The notes below the pieces were generated by a model. The model was given only the letters and a program-made list of their open reading frames with translations, was not told where the DNA came from and ran no database searches. 64,000 nucleotides of DNA, from positions 39,908,760 to 39,972,759 of the forward strand of contig OX344762.1 in the NCBI GenBank assembly GCA_947034895.1, given 5' to 3'. The first letter of the stretch is position 1. Each line of letters begins with the position of its first letter. The position numbers were made by a program, and so were the translations under genes. This document shows positions 22,577 to 33,410 of this stretch, piece after piece. This DNA is from Rhytidiadelphus loreus. Taxonomy: Eukaryota > Streptophyta > Bryopsida > Hypnales > Hylocomiaceae.

Positions 22577-23551
22577 TTGAACCTCGAATCGAACAAACGC
22601 AAAAGAACGACAAAACCAGCTAATACATGAGAAACCTCTCCTCAATCGGAACCCGTACGCTACAAATTCCCCGACAGGCCAAGTTCTCGACAGTGATGGA
22701 AAAAGCAATTTCTCTAACCGAGCGCTCCGACGACACCACCACTCTGGTCGCAAGCTACTCTACCAGGTGCCGTTATGGCCTGCCAGTCCGCAAGAAAGGC
22801 CTCTTTCCTCCTATCGCTATTCTTATAAGCAGTCAATGATAGCCTGTCGGGGCCGATTGCCCTGCACATATTCTCAGTTGCACATTCGGAAACTCGTTCC
22901 CGGCATCTGCAATTTGATGTCGTGGATCTTCTCACGAAACAAACGACGTCTCAAATCTCTCACACTAAACCGAAACTGAGCACCGCATGTACTTACACGC
23001 ACACTCGAGTCAAGAATCGCGACATTCCTACAGTACAGAGCAGCTGTGCTTCCATCTACAACCAGAGATTCACCACCTCAATTCTCACATCACAAAGATC
23101 TCAGTCCGACGAGAAGAACCTCAGCCTCTCGACCTCTGATCCTGCTCCTCACTGTTACATACGCTCTGACTTTCCCGCGCCTTTGCCGCTAGAAACTGCA
23201 CGACGTACAAACTCCACGGAAGGACTCCAGATCAGTCGGATGCCGCGAAATCCAAGCACAAGCTTCAAACCGTTAATAACGCATATTCCGATCTCAACAA
23301 GAATGTTAAGAGCAAGAGAATGAATCCGGGAGACTCCAAGCAAAAAGCTGCGAAGGAAGCAGCAGCTGGGCACTAAGTTTAGAAAGGAGTTATTAAAGTC
23401 CCCTTCCTGAGGTCAGTGAGGTGGCTTGGCATGGCCCTGTAGCCGCCTTTTGATGCGCCTCCACTTTGAGAGATGAATGCCGGCTCATTATTAACTTAAA
23501 TAGCGGTACAGTGTGGTGGGCAGCTCCAGCGGAAGAACGAAAACCGGGACA
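22577..23551 (-). promoter_or_regulatory. Upstream region of the BAH gene
   Basis: GC-balanced sequence, unlike the flanking intergenic DNA, so it probably contains the 5' leader and promoter of the - strand BAH gene. Several short overlapping frames on both strands (for example 22922-23323 +) have no recognisable motif. No TATA box or leader intron could be fixed. Confidence 0.4.
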
Positions 23552-23559
23552 GTACCGAG
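23552..23559 (+). repeat. Left target-site duplication of the hAT element
   Basis: GTACCGAG, repeated exactly at 27919-27926 on the other side of the element. Confidence 0.9.
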
Positions 23560-23774
23560 CAGGGTCCGGGGAGTTCTGTGGGTGAAACGGTAGATTTCCT
23601 ACAAAGTTTCATCCACCCCGGTTTTTTGGAAATTTGGCCGGAAGGCTGCAGTGAGGTGGCAGAACTTGCCGGTCAATTTCCTAGAACTTCAATTTCATCC
23701 GGTGGCATTGCTGCCATTTTCAAATTTCAATAGGCTAATTTCCTTTACTATGTAAATGTAGCCGGTTAAGGACT

Positions 23775-23920
23775 TTTTTGTGTCTTCATTATTTATTTTT
23801 TTTGCTTTGAATTTTTTCTTTTTGCTTTGTATTTTTTTTTTTTGCTTTGTATTTTTTTTTTTTGCTTTGAATTTTTGCTTTTTGCTTTGAATTTTTTTTT
23901 TTGCTTTGAATTTTTTTTTA
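23775..23920 (+). repeat. TTTTGCTTTG low-complexity tandem repeat
   Basis: About six units of roughly 22 bp (GCTTTGAATTTTTT variants) inside the left end of the hAT element, directly before a tRNA-like segment. On the - strand this reads as an A-rich tail. Confidence 0.7.
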
Positions 23921-23924
23921 GCAT

Positions 23925-23995
23925 ATAGCTATATCCCTAGCAGGATTTGAACCTGGCATTGCCCCTACCAATTTAGGGCTAGGGATTCAGCCTTC
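23925..23995 (-). repeat. Possible tRNA-derived SINE remnant
   Basis: On the - strand this reads GCCAGGTTCAAATCCTGCTA, matching an internal RNA polymerase III box B (GGTTCAAATCC), and is followed by A-rich repeats as a SINE tail would be. No convincing box A is left. It is not a functional tRNA gene. Confidence 0.35.
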
Positions 23996-24307
23996 CGAAA
24001 ATGCAAAGATCCAAAATAGGGTCCATGCATTTTCAGGAGGCTGGTTAGTACAACATGCCTACACAACTTTCAACATTCATAAGAATCAAAACAAGTGCAA
24101 AAAGATGGAGAGAAGAACATACAATCCACCACTTATAAGAATCAAAACATGTGGTAAAAGAATGAATAGAATAGAATACAAGCTACCATGATTAACATCA
24201 AAACATGTTAACAAAAAAAATGGAGAGAGAAGGATTCAACAAGCATGATGAACATCACAACATGTGGAAAAAAATGGAAAGAATTAAATACAACCAAACA
24301 CAAGCTG

Positions 24308-26571
24308 TCAAGGCAATTCAAGGCCAAATTCAGAAGTTGAAGTGCTAGCAGTAGGACCTGTGGCTATGGCTGAATTAGACAAATAGGTAGTTGGGTTAGC
24401 ATAGAGGAACTTGTATTTGGTTTCATGCTTCCACATGGGTATGGCATCTATTAAAATAGCATCATACTCTTCTTCTGGTCCCTCTAAAGCAACTCTAAGC
24501 AAAGCATCCAGGTTTTTGCTTCCCAATCTATTCCTCACACGAGTTTTAATCAAATTCTGAATGCTAAAAGCTCTCTCACAAGTAGCAGTGGAAACGCACT
24601 GCACTCTAGCAATTTCAGCAAGAATAAGCAAATTTGGGTACCGTATTTGTAGGGCATGATTCCAAGTAATCATACCCCACAAATCTCGGAAGGTTTTGTC
24701 CCCCCATTCAGTTGTACACTGTAATTTGAAGGACAAAAACTCTCGCTTACAAGCCTGCACATCCAGAAGGGGAGGGAAGGAAAAACCTGAATGAGATCGA
24801 TCAGTTCCATAGAACTCAAGCAATTTGTCCAACTCGGTGACACCCCAGTTCTGCAGGCCAACTTGCTTAGACGGCATATTAGAAGGATTCAATATTTTAA
24901 AACAAGAAATCAAATCATTGTCACGAAATCTAGCCTCCAAACCAGCACAAACGGCCTCAGCAAATGAACGTTGGAACTGCAAAGCTTCTTCGAGGTCTAC
25001 TCCTAGTCTAGAACGCTGAATTTTGCAACCGTGATACATATCCCCCCTAATCTCAGATGGAAGCTTCCTGAGCAAACCCCCGAAAGAGCCATACTCCGGA
25101 AGCACATGGTAGCCTAAATCTTCGTTAAACGTGTCTGCATTCAGATCAGTATTTTCCACAATGAACAGCATACGAATTTGGGCTATCTCGGAACGCACAA
25201 TGCTACCTACAGTGGTCACATCCACAAATTTGCACTGAAATACCTTTGACAACGTAGCTAAGCAATGCAAGATATCAGCAAGGAAATATAAAATATAAAT
25301 GAACTTGAACTGCCCTAATTTCTGCAAGATGGGAGCAGCTGTACTTGCATCTTGGCCCTTCAGGCCACGGAAGAATTCGAGGACAGACTCCAAAGACTCA
25401 CACAGGGTTGTAATTGCTTGCCACCGACTTAGCCACCGGATTTTGTGGTAACGCTTCATTGTTTTTTTTACGTCAAAGAATTCCTCTTGAAGTTTAGTAA
25501 GGGTGTGCTTCCGCTTGCTAGACTTGTTGAAAAAACCAGCAACTGAATTTAGGAGAGAGTCGATTTGGGAAGAAATTACCTTGCAATCTGGAGACTTCGC
25601 TGCGTCCAAGGCCGCCAAATTCGTTCGATGAGCAACGCAGTGGACAGATAAAAGGTAAGGATTCACTTGTGACTTGATTCGGGCAGCCACTCCTGTCAAA
25701 TTGCCCACCATGGTGCTAGCACCATCGCTCCCAAATCCGACAAATTTCCGCAGGTCAAGCCCCCATCTCCAAATGCTTGAAATTAAAGTTTCATAAACGA
25801 CACCTGAGTCCTTCTTCCCCCCATCGATCTGCAACAAGCCAAGAAATAAAGTCACCGGTAGACCCTCCTCCACAATGCTAGCAAAAATGACGAGGTGCCC
25901 TGTGACACTAACATCGGTTGATTCATCAATCATGACACCAAAAAATGCTGAATTCCGCACACGAGTAATAACCTGCTTCTGAATCACAACTGAAATGCAT
26001 ATCACGAGGTCAGCACAAGATTTCTCATCTTGGTACATCGATAGGGTCATCGGAGCTTTCACAGTAAGCAATAGTTTACACAAAGCAGGGAATTTTGAAT
26101 AGGGTAAAGACTGCTTCCCTAGAAAATATGCAGCCCGAAAGAGTGAAGCCACAGCTTCGTCGCACGCCCTCTGCCCTTGCAAAATTGCCTTTTCCATGAC
26201 CTTCTCACCACTTTGCGACGCCCAACTAGCCGTCTGTGCTCTCCAGATCGAGCATGGTCCTGGAAAGAGCTGACCTTCAAGTTCTTGGCACCGTCTTTGG
26301 CATACGACGATCGCCCGCCTTTATCCCTGCAGACTTTACAAAAAACCCTCCCAACATTTGGACAAAAATGCAACCAATCGAATTGAATGGCCCATTGCTC
26401 CTTCCACTGCCCTTGAGCAATTTCGACCTCTGAAGGAGGAGTGTGAGCGACTTGTGAATCAGCTGTTTCGGGAGAAGAGTTCTCGGACGTTGACGAGAAG
26501 ATTTCAAAAACATCAAGTTCCCTCGATTTGGAAAAGTAATGGTCCCGTAAGGACCTTTGCCGTTTAGCCAT
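24308..26571 (-). pseudogene. hAT transposase, one apparent frameshift
   Basis: Two overlapping frames, 26571-26119 and 26197-24308, together encode a protein of about 760 residues if a single missing base near 26225-26229 is allowed for. First part: basic N terminus and a zinc-finger-like segment (FCKVCRDKGG ... FQDHARSGEHRRL). Second part: transposase core with FFGVMIDESTD and FGSDGASTM (catalytic acidic positions) and SVHCVAHRTNLAALDA. The C-terminal hAT dimerisation region is STATCERAFSIQNLIKTRVR. The frame otherwise has no stop, so the lesion is recent or a sequencing error. An intron cannot explain it, because the frames overlap by about 80 bases. Related proteins in animals and plants are annotated as ZNF862- or C17orf113-like. 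Confidence 0.85.
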
Positions 26572-26949
26572 TCAACTAGCAAGAAGAAACTAGACAGCAA
26601 GAGAATGCTCACAGTCCTAAACCCTGCAACCAACAATTGCAAATGTTCAGTAACGCTAGCAACTTTAGCAACCCTACATTGTAGAATGAACGGTGGGAAC
26701 TTGGTGGGTATCGATCTGTGGAGTGTATTCTGTGCTGGATTCAAAATGTGTGCCATAATTGAAAGACCACCAACACTAGAGTCGATCTCACCAGCAGTCA
26801 AGTATGGTTGCTACAATCTGAAATTGCACATGCAAATTGCAGAACCCTAGAACCCTACAATTCTACTTTGATCTCGTCACCATCATTCAGGGAAAAAAAA
26901 ATGGGAAATGAAGAAGGGCGCAAAAAAATTGGGTGCAAAGTTGCAAACC

Positions 26950-27080
26950 AGGGTCACGAACTCGCCAGAAAGTCACGAACTTGCCAGAACTCGCAGAACT
27001 TTTGAAAGTCACGAACTCGCCAGAAATTGCAGGCTCGTACTCCCGCACTCCCGCTGTCCCGCACTCCCGCACTCCCGCAG
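26950..27080 (+). repeat. Short repeats in the transposase leader
   Basis: Four copies of GTCACGAACT(C/T)GCCAG-like sequence (26953-27030) followed by five ACTCCCGC units (27035-27080). They lie upstream of the transposase start on its transcribed side and may be part of the element's promoter region. Confidence 0.6.
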
Positions 27081-27988
27081 ACGAAGTCACAATTCACAAA
27101 CTCCTGGAGTGCTACAAATCGCATAGAAACTGACGGTGCAGTGGATGCACATTGCAAAATCACAAACTCGTGGCTTGGCGCTGCAAATCGTTGTAACACA
27201 CGAAGACTCAAGCTCTCAATCAGCAAGGCTACAATTTCTGAAGGATGCGAGGGTTGCGACAATGCGAGCTTGCGAGGCGGCTCCGCGGTTGAGTGTGACT
27301 GACGAAGTGGTGATTGGTGACTGTGTGAGCGAAGTCCAAAACCCTACGGTTCAGATCAACTGAGGGAGCGATCAACGGCTCCGATGCCTCGGCGGAACGG
27401 CGGGATAGCGGGAGTGCGGGAAAATGAAATGGAGTTGTTGCCTGCATCGGAGGCCGCCAAATTTCCAAATCCCAACGGTAAAACTATAAAACACTAAAAG
27501 CAAATTATTTACTGACTTATTGATCTTGGTACACAATACAGTAATACACATTACACAGTTATACTGTTATACACTTACACAAGATGAGTTACAATGTTAG
27601 ATGACATGGCCATAGGGGTGAGGCCGTGAGGGGTCTACACATAGTTTAAAAAAAATTACATGCATAGTAATAAAAAATTTCCTAGAAAGTATAAGATTGG
27701 TCGGCTGCCCGCCTACGAAAAATATTTTTAATAGGCAATTTTCCTACATACTTTGAGGCTAGACGGCTAAATGCCTAAATATAATTTTTTGAACCGGCCC
27801 ATTTCCTAAACATTTTTTTTTCATTCGGAACCTTAGCCTAGACTTCTCTATTTCATTAGGAAATTCTCAAATTCAACCGGCTAGGTCGTAACTAAATGCC
27901 GGTACTCCCCGTTCATTGGTACCGAGATTTTGGAGGCGGACCTCAGAGGCAGTTTCCGTTGGCGATTCGGAGCTCCTCTGGGACCTGA

Positions 27989-28245
27989 GAGCATCCCCAC
28001 CAGTGAATTTCGTATCCCTAAAGCTTTAGGAAGAGGACCTTATATGCAAATAGAGATACAGAAATTTCATCGCACCAACCTTAATATCCAAAACATGTAT
28101 ATCTAAAATATACAGATTTCTGTAAAAACTCTTCTCCAGTTTTGTATCCAGAGGCTCATATGGAGGACTCGCGAGGTCTCATCCCTACTTGAGGTTCCAA
28201 ACTCAGTAAACAAATAGAGAAACGAAAAAGCTGGTGGGGATGCTC
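27989..28245 (+). mobile_element. Tourist/PIF-Harbinger-like MITE, copy 1
   Basis: A 257-bp element with 14-15 base inverted ends GAGCATCCCCACCAG and CTGGTGGGGATGCTC, flanked by TGA on both sides (27986-27988, 28246-28248). A 3-bp duplication and GAGCATC termini fit PIF/Harbinger-derived MITEs. Noncoding. Confidence 0.75.
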
Positions 28246-28272
28246 TGAGGACTGGACACTCCAAGTACCTTA

Positions 28273-28535
28273 GAGCATCCCCACCAATTTGTTCTGTATT
28301 CCTAAAAATTTAGGGAGAGGACCTCAGATGGGGATGGGGATACAGAAGCTTGCACGCACTAATCTCGAAACAAGATCTCGACCCCAAATTTATAGAAAAC
28401 TCGATAAAAGTTGGGCCCAATTCTCTATATTCAAGCTCATATAGAGAACACGCGAGGTCTCATCCCTATAAAGTCAAGGTTGACTAGATTGAGGTCTTGC
28501 GTTTAGGGAAAGAGAACTTCCTAGTGGGGATGCTC
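28273..28535 (+). mobile_element. Tourist/PIF-Harbinger-like MITE, copy 2
   Basis: 263 bp, starting GAGCATCCCCACCAATT and ending AGTGGGGATGCTC, flanked by TTA at left and TTG at right. Similar to copy 1 across the interior (GGGAGAGGACCTCAGATG-like segment, CTCATATAGAG-like segment). It lies directly against the TTAA-bounded element that follows. Confidence 0.75.
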
Positions 28536-28539
28536 TTGA

Positions 28540-29113
28540 TCCCTAAAGTCCCAAGGTCATTTTTTTCCCAAACCACTCAAAACTACCACTTTTGCTACGT
28601 TCACCATTGAAATAAGTTTTTTTAATATCTTTTAGAAACTAACCAAAGGATCTTGTTCTACACTTCTTTAATCAAGTAATAAAAAACTTGTGATTTTTGA
28701 CCGTCTAGATTGAAAGATATTAGCATTCAAAGTAGAAGAAAAAAATTCTTTCAAGAAGTTGCTATGATTGCCCGCAAAACAAAAAGCTCCATAACTTTCA
28801 CATCACTAATCCAAATGGAATGAATCAAAGATTTCCATTTAGAAGAAAATATAATCTACAAGAAAAAAAATATTAAAAAATTTATTTCAATTTTTTGTGA
28901 ATTTCTTTTGCTGCTCGGTCTCCCCCATTTTGAGGTTGTTGTGGCATAACTTTTGCTCCCAAGCACCAATTGGAATAAAAATTATATTCCCAGAAAGCTC
29001 ATAAGTTTATCTATCTTATGAGAAAGTTTCAAAAAGTTTCAGTAAAAATTGAGATCATAGGAACTTGCCCAAAATCCATTTTGTCCCCCGCAGGGACAAT
29101 GGGACTTTAGGGG
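28540..29113 (+). mobile_element. TTAA-bounded element (piggyBac-like termini), copy 3
   Basis: 574 bp. Left end TCCCTAAAGTCCCAAGG behind TTGA (mutated TTAA, touched by the MITE insertion); right end GGGACTTTAGGGG before an intact TTAA. Near the right end is a perfect hairpin TTGTCCC-CCGCA-GGGACAA (about 29081-29099). Noncoding; related in sequence to the copies at 44884, 47923, 49398 and 53279. Confidence 0.6.
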
Positions 29114-29117
29114 TTAA

Positions 29118-30139
29118 ACTATGTTCGCACTTGGTGTTAGGGGTGATGTTTGCAATGTGAATCCAATCCAGAAGTAGGTCTAAATTCATTCCTAAGACCC
29201 TCAGAAACAACACTCTTTAAGACCAAGTGTGAACATACCTTTAGCTTGTTTCTCTTGGACAAGCTCTGGATAAAAGCAACTTCCAAATTCCCAAGCGCAA
29301 GTTCTGGATCCCCAATGTAGCTTCCTAATTTGTGCAATGTAGTGGCAAATTTGGTGGAACTACAGTAAGATTTTTGTTTGCTTCCCCAATTTAAATCCAT
29401 CCAAGCCCTCCAGCTTTGCAAAGTCGAAAAACAAGGACCAAAGGCTAGAAAGGGGACTCAAGGCTTGATCAAAGCTCCAGCCTCAATGTAAAGTGCAAGC
29501 TCGTACAATTTCAAGCCCTCCTGCATGTCAATGGAAATGCGCTCTCATTCCGTTCCACTAAAAAAATTTTTAAGAAATTGACCCAATGTATAATCGGCTA
29601 TCCAAATTTCAAATGGACTTTACTACATTGTATAAAGAAGGAGAAGAAAAGATTCTACATTAGAAAAAAGACCTTTTATGCAAAAAAAGAAAGTTCCAAT
29701 TTATTGGCACACAATAACAAAGGTTGAAAAGGTATAACAATTATGACTTTTTTTTTTGTAAGCCAACTTGCAAGCTCATATTTTGCCAAATTACCAAACT
29801 TGAGAAGGAAAATAGCATGGTCAAGAATAAAGAGAGACCAATGCTAGTTCCATTGGGGTGTATTTTTGTAAATGCCCCATCATTATGCCCTTGGTGTGTT
29901 GATTTCTGGTCGGACTGGAGTTGCTTTTATAGAACGTTGTACATTAATTCATGAAAGGGTGTGTATGATTGCATGGTCACCTAGGCTATGGGTGATATGA
30001 TTGTATGGTCACATAGGCTATGGCAATGGGTGTGTATAACTATATGGTCACCCAGGCTATAAAATGGGATTTGCAACAAAAACTAAAGGGTGCATGATTT
30101 TTAAAATTACATGCACACACACAAATGACACAACTCTTT
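29118..30139. other. Intergenic DNA with a small tandem repeat
   Basis: No gene recognised; frames at 29137-29421 (-) and 29724-29954 (+) have no motif. At about 29955-30062 a 40-50 bp unit containing ATGGTCAC(C/A)(T/C)AGGCTAT is repeated three times. Confidence 0.45.
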
Positions 30140-30970
30140 TGTTACAAACTTCCAACAATAGACTCCAATTAATAACACAAAAATATACTTATTAATAAGA
30201 ATACTTTTACAAAGAGCTCAAACCACACAACTAAAGAGAAAGAGAGAGATCCAAAGAGAGTTTCCTCACCTCCAAGCTCTCTCTTATATAATAGAAACTA
30301 TCAATAAGGACTATTAGTCATCAAGACTTATTTTCTACTTTTAATTTTCTATCTTTGGTTCTAAATAGAACCATCTACTAAAGTATAAGTCATAGTTGTA
30401 CTTCTCCAAATCATATCTTATTCAAATCCTCTACTTATCTTGAACTTCCACTAGGAGTTATCTAACGTACTCTAAGTTTCAACATACTTGTTTTTATCTG
30501 GGAGTTGTTTAATCCAATGCACTAATCATCCAACACTAGTAGAAAATCTGAAATTTTTGTCATTTTGGACAGCGTTGTTTTGGACAAAATCTAACAGAAA
30601 TTTGTTGTTTTGGACAGATTTCTGTTAGATTTTGTCCAAAATAACGCGTCCAAAATGACAAAAAATTCAGATTTTCTACTAGTGCAAGTGGAGTTGTCTA
30701 ACTCTAGTACATAGATCCATCCTCTGTCATGAACGTTGGTGGATGGATTCATTGATGGATGAACTAATTCACAATGAAATGTGCAGTAGTAGATAAACAA
30801 AGATTATGTGGAGATAGATATCTCTAGATGGTAGATCTGTATGCTACTATTAGACAACTCCACCTGGATGATAAGGGCACTAGAGTACTTAGAGATGACA
30901 CAATCATCAAGAATTATTTCATTCATCAATGCATTCATCCATCAAAGGTCATAACCTCAATCATAACGTA
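30140..30970 (-). mobile_element. Solo LTR-like copy with internal inversion
   Basis: Read on the - strand, 30140-30530 matches the 3' half of the LTR at 57468-58172 (ends in GTTTGTAACA), and about 30900-30970 matches its 5' end (GACCTTTGATGGATGAATGC). The middle (about 30725-30895) matches the same LTR in + orientation, so an internal segment is inverted. A CACTA-type MITE is inserted at 30534-30684. Noncoding. Confidence 0.55.
30534..30684 (+). mobile_element. CACTA-type hairpin MITE
   Basis: 151 bp between CAA direct repeats (30531-30533, 30685-30687). It starts CACTAGTAGAAAATCTGAA and ends in the inverse TTCAGATTTTCTACTAGTG. The halves (TTTTGGACAAAATCTAACAG and its inverse) pair over nearly the whole length, leaving a loop of a few bases near 30605. 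It is inserted in an LTR-like copy, which makes it the younger of the two. Confidence 0.85.
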
Positions 30971-31554
30971 ATCTATATAAGGTAACTACACTTAGAAAGA
31001 AGGAAAAAAAGATTAACTCTAGTTTCAATGAAGAGTCTGCTAGAATGGAGCAACTATCAAAGTCTTATGGATCGAGATGACAAATTCCATCTTTCATTGT
31101 CATGCCTCTTAATGAGAGTGTCATGAGCTTTGATAGATGAATGAATTCATGATTACATGTCACTACAAGAAAATGGATATTTTATGACTGCAAAAATATG
31201 ACTCAAGATGATTGGCAATTGTTCACAGTCATATTCTTGAAGGCCAACACCTTGGGAAGAAATATGATTGCAAAATATAACTGCTAGTTATTTTTTAGCC
31301 TTGTACTTCATGAGCGTATACTATATGCCTGTTGGGAATACTGAAGTACTTCATAGAGAATATAGGGAATATGTTTTAGAAACGTTGAATTATATTGCCA
31401 GTCATATTTTCATAGTAGTGACATATTTATATTTTCAAGTAGCCCAAAAAAAATATAGGCAAGTCATTTTTAGGGTTCTAAAATCCTAGCTGCCTCTTTT
31501 TTACAATTTTCAAAACTATTCACCACTTTTTTAGGGTTTTGAAACCTTAGCCGT

Positions 31555-31880
31555 CATTTCTCTTAACTCTTCTTCCTTGCCTTTTGTTGTCTCTTAGCTC
31601 TTACTTGTTTTTTTTGCTTCTTAGATGTTGCTTTTTATTGTCTCTTAGCTCTTGCTTATTGTTATTTGTTATTTTTTGCTTCTTAGTTGTTGCTTTTTGT
31701 TGCTTTTTAGTTTATACTTCTTGTTTCTTCTTTTTAGTTCTTGCTTTTTATTTCCTCTCATTGCTTTTTAGTTTTTGCTTCTTGTTTCTTCTTGTTGCAT
31801 CTTAATTCTCATTTCTTCTTGTTTCTTGTTGCATCCTAACTCTTATTTATTGTTATCTCATAGCACTTGCCACTTGTTTC
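31555..31880 (+). repeat. Pyrimidine-rich degenerate tandem repeat (first copy)
   Basis: Repeated TTGCTTCTTAGCTCTTGCTT-like units of 20-40 bp. The reading frames through it are all Leu/Ser/Phe and have no protein meaning. The same tract occurs at 32945-33410 and, inverted, at 16280-16740. Confidence 0.65.
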
Positions 31881-32944
31881 ATCTTGTTTCCTCCATTACC
31901 ATTCTTATTGTTCCTACCCTAAATTTGTACTACATATTTTGTGTTGTTGTAAGCCTTTAAAGGCTGAGCTTTGTTGTTCATTTACTAAAAATTAACCTCT
32001 GAGTTCTTTAATTGTATATGCAGGCACCAAAAGTTGAAACAAAGTCATTGGAGACTACTAGCAACCCAATGAAGCCATCTTCACATTATTGTAACCTTTG
32101 ACTTCTTCAAACCTTTGGTTGCTTGAAACCTAGTTTTGAAATTAACGGCTAAGGTTTCAAAACTCTAAAAATTAACCTCTAACTTTTTGAAAGCTTTGGT
32201 TGCTTGAAACCTAGTTTTGAAATTAACGGCTAGGATTTCAAAACTCTAAAAATTAACCTCTGACTTCTTGAAACCTCTAATTGTTTGATTCTAGATAATG
32301 TCCTTCAAAAGGGCATGTTCAATTGCAGAACATATATTGGAAGACACTAAACAAACTCAGTAACTCTACAAGGTGAGCCAAGTCTAAAGCCCATTTGATT
32401 GAGAGACTTTTCCTTGCCAAAACTTGCCAATACGACATTGTCATAAAATACTGCAACAAAAGTAGTGTTTTATAACTGCAAAAATATGATTGGGGATGAC
32501 TGGTGACTGCTCACAGTTATATTCTTGAAGGCCAACATCTTGGAGAGAAATATGACTGCAAAATATGACTACTAGTCATTTTTGGGTCTTGTACCTTACA
32601 AGCGTATACTATACGCCCATTGGGAACACCAAAGTACTTCATAGAGAATGTAGAGAACATATTTGGGGAATGTTGAGTCATATTGCCAATCATATATTCA
32701 TGGTAGTAACATTTCTTTATTTTCGGATAGTCAAAGAAAAATATAGACAAATCAATGTTTAGAATTTTGAAATCTTAGCCACCTCTTTCTTAGGATTTTC
32801 AAACCTAACCACCACTTTTTTTAGAGTTTTGAAACCCTAGCCATTATTTTTTTAGGGTTTTGAAATCCTAGCCGTCACTTTTTTAGGGTTTGAAAACCCT
32901 ATCCACCACTTCTTTAGGATTTGAAAACCCTAGCCACCACTTTT

Positions 32945-33410
32945 TATTATTATTCTTCCTTGCCTTTTGTTGTCTCTTAGCTCTTACTTGTTGTTACTCG
33001 TTATTTTTTGCTTCTTACTTGTTGGTTTTTGTTGCATCTTAGCTCTTGCTTCTTATTGCTTTTTAGTTTATGAATCTTGTTTCTTCTTCTTGCATTCTAA
33101 TTATTTCTTCTTCTTAGTTCTTGCTTTTTAGTTTATGAATTTTGTTTCTTCTTCTTGCATTCTAATTATTTCTTCTTCTTAGTTCTTGTTTTTTAGTTTA
33201 TAAATCTTGTTTCTTCTTCTTAGTTCTTGCTTTTTAGTTCTTGCTTTTTGTTTCTTTTTGTTTCCTCTTAACTCTTGTATATTGTTGTTTCTTGTTGCCT
33301 CTTAGTTGCCTTTTAGTTGTTGCTTCTTGTTATTTCTTATTGCATCTTAACTCTTGTTTGTTGTTATCTCCTAGCACTTGCCTCTTTTTCTTCTTATTTC
33401 CTTCATCACC
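32945..33410 (+). repeat. Pyrimidine-rich degenerate tandem repeat (second copy)
   Basis: Same tract as 31555-31880, with several near-identical 60-bp units (TTGTTTCTTCTTCTTGCATT repeated around 33080-33160). Confidence 0.65.

Larger units (their letters stand above)
23560..27918 (-). mobile_element. Near-complete hAT-superfamily DNA transposon
   Basis: A 4359-bp element between perfect 8-bp direct repeats GTACCGAG (23552-23559 and 27919-27926). Its short imperfect terminal inverted repeats are CAGGGTCCGGGGAGTTC at left and, read inverted, CAATGAACGGGGAGTAC at right. Both subterminal regions carry several copies of TTTCCTA in either orientation, the likely transposase-binding motif. It encodes a hAT transposase on the - strand (24308-26571) interrupted by one frameshift. 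The exact duplication argues for a young insertion. Confidence 0.9.

Noticed and set aside
22046..22753. Longer BAH protein starting at 22753 and ending at 22046
   Set aside because: The end reads through a GTGAG donor into the intron, and the extra N-terminal residues lack family similarity; the spliced model from 22576 fits the BAH domain better.
22922..23373. Frames of 70-133 codons upstream of the BAH gene
   Set aside because: Several overlap on both strands in moderately GC-rich DNA, none with a recognisable motif.
26119..26571. Separate small gene for the zinc-finger frame upstream of the transposase core
   Set aside because: It overlaps the core frame by about 80 bases in another phase and lines up with the N terminus of hAT transposases; one frameshift is simpler.
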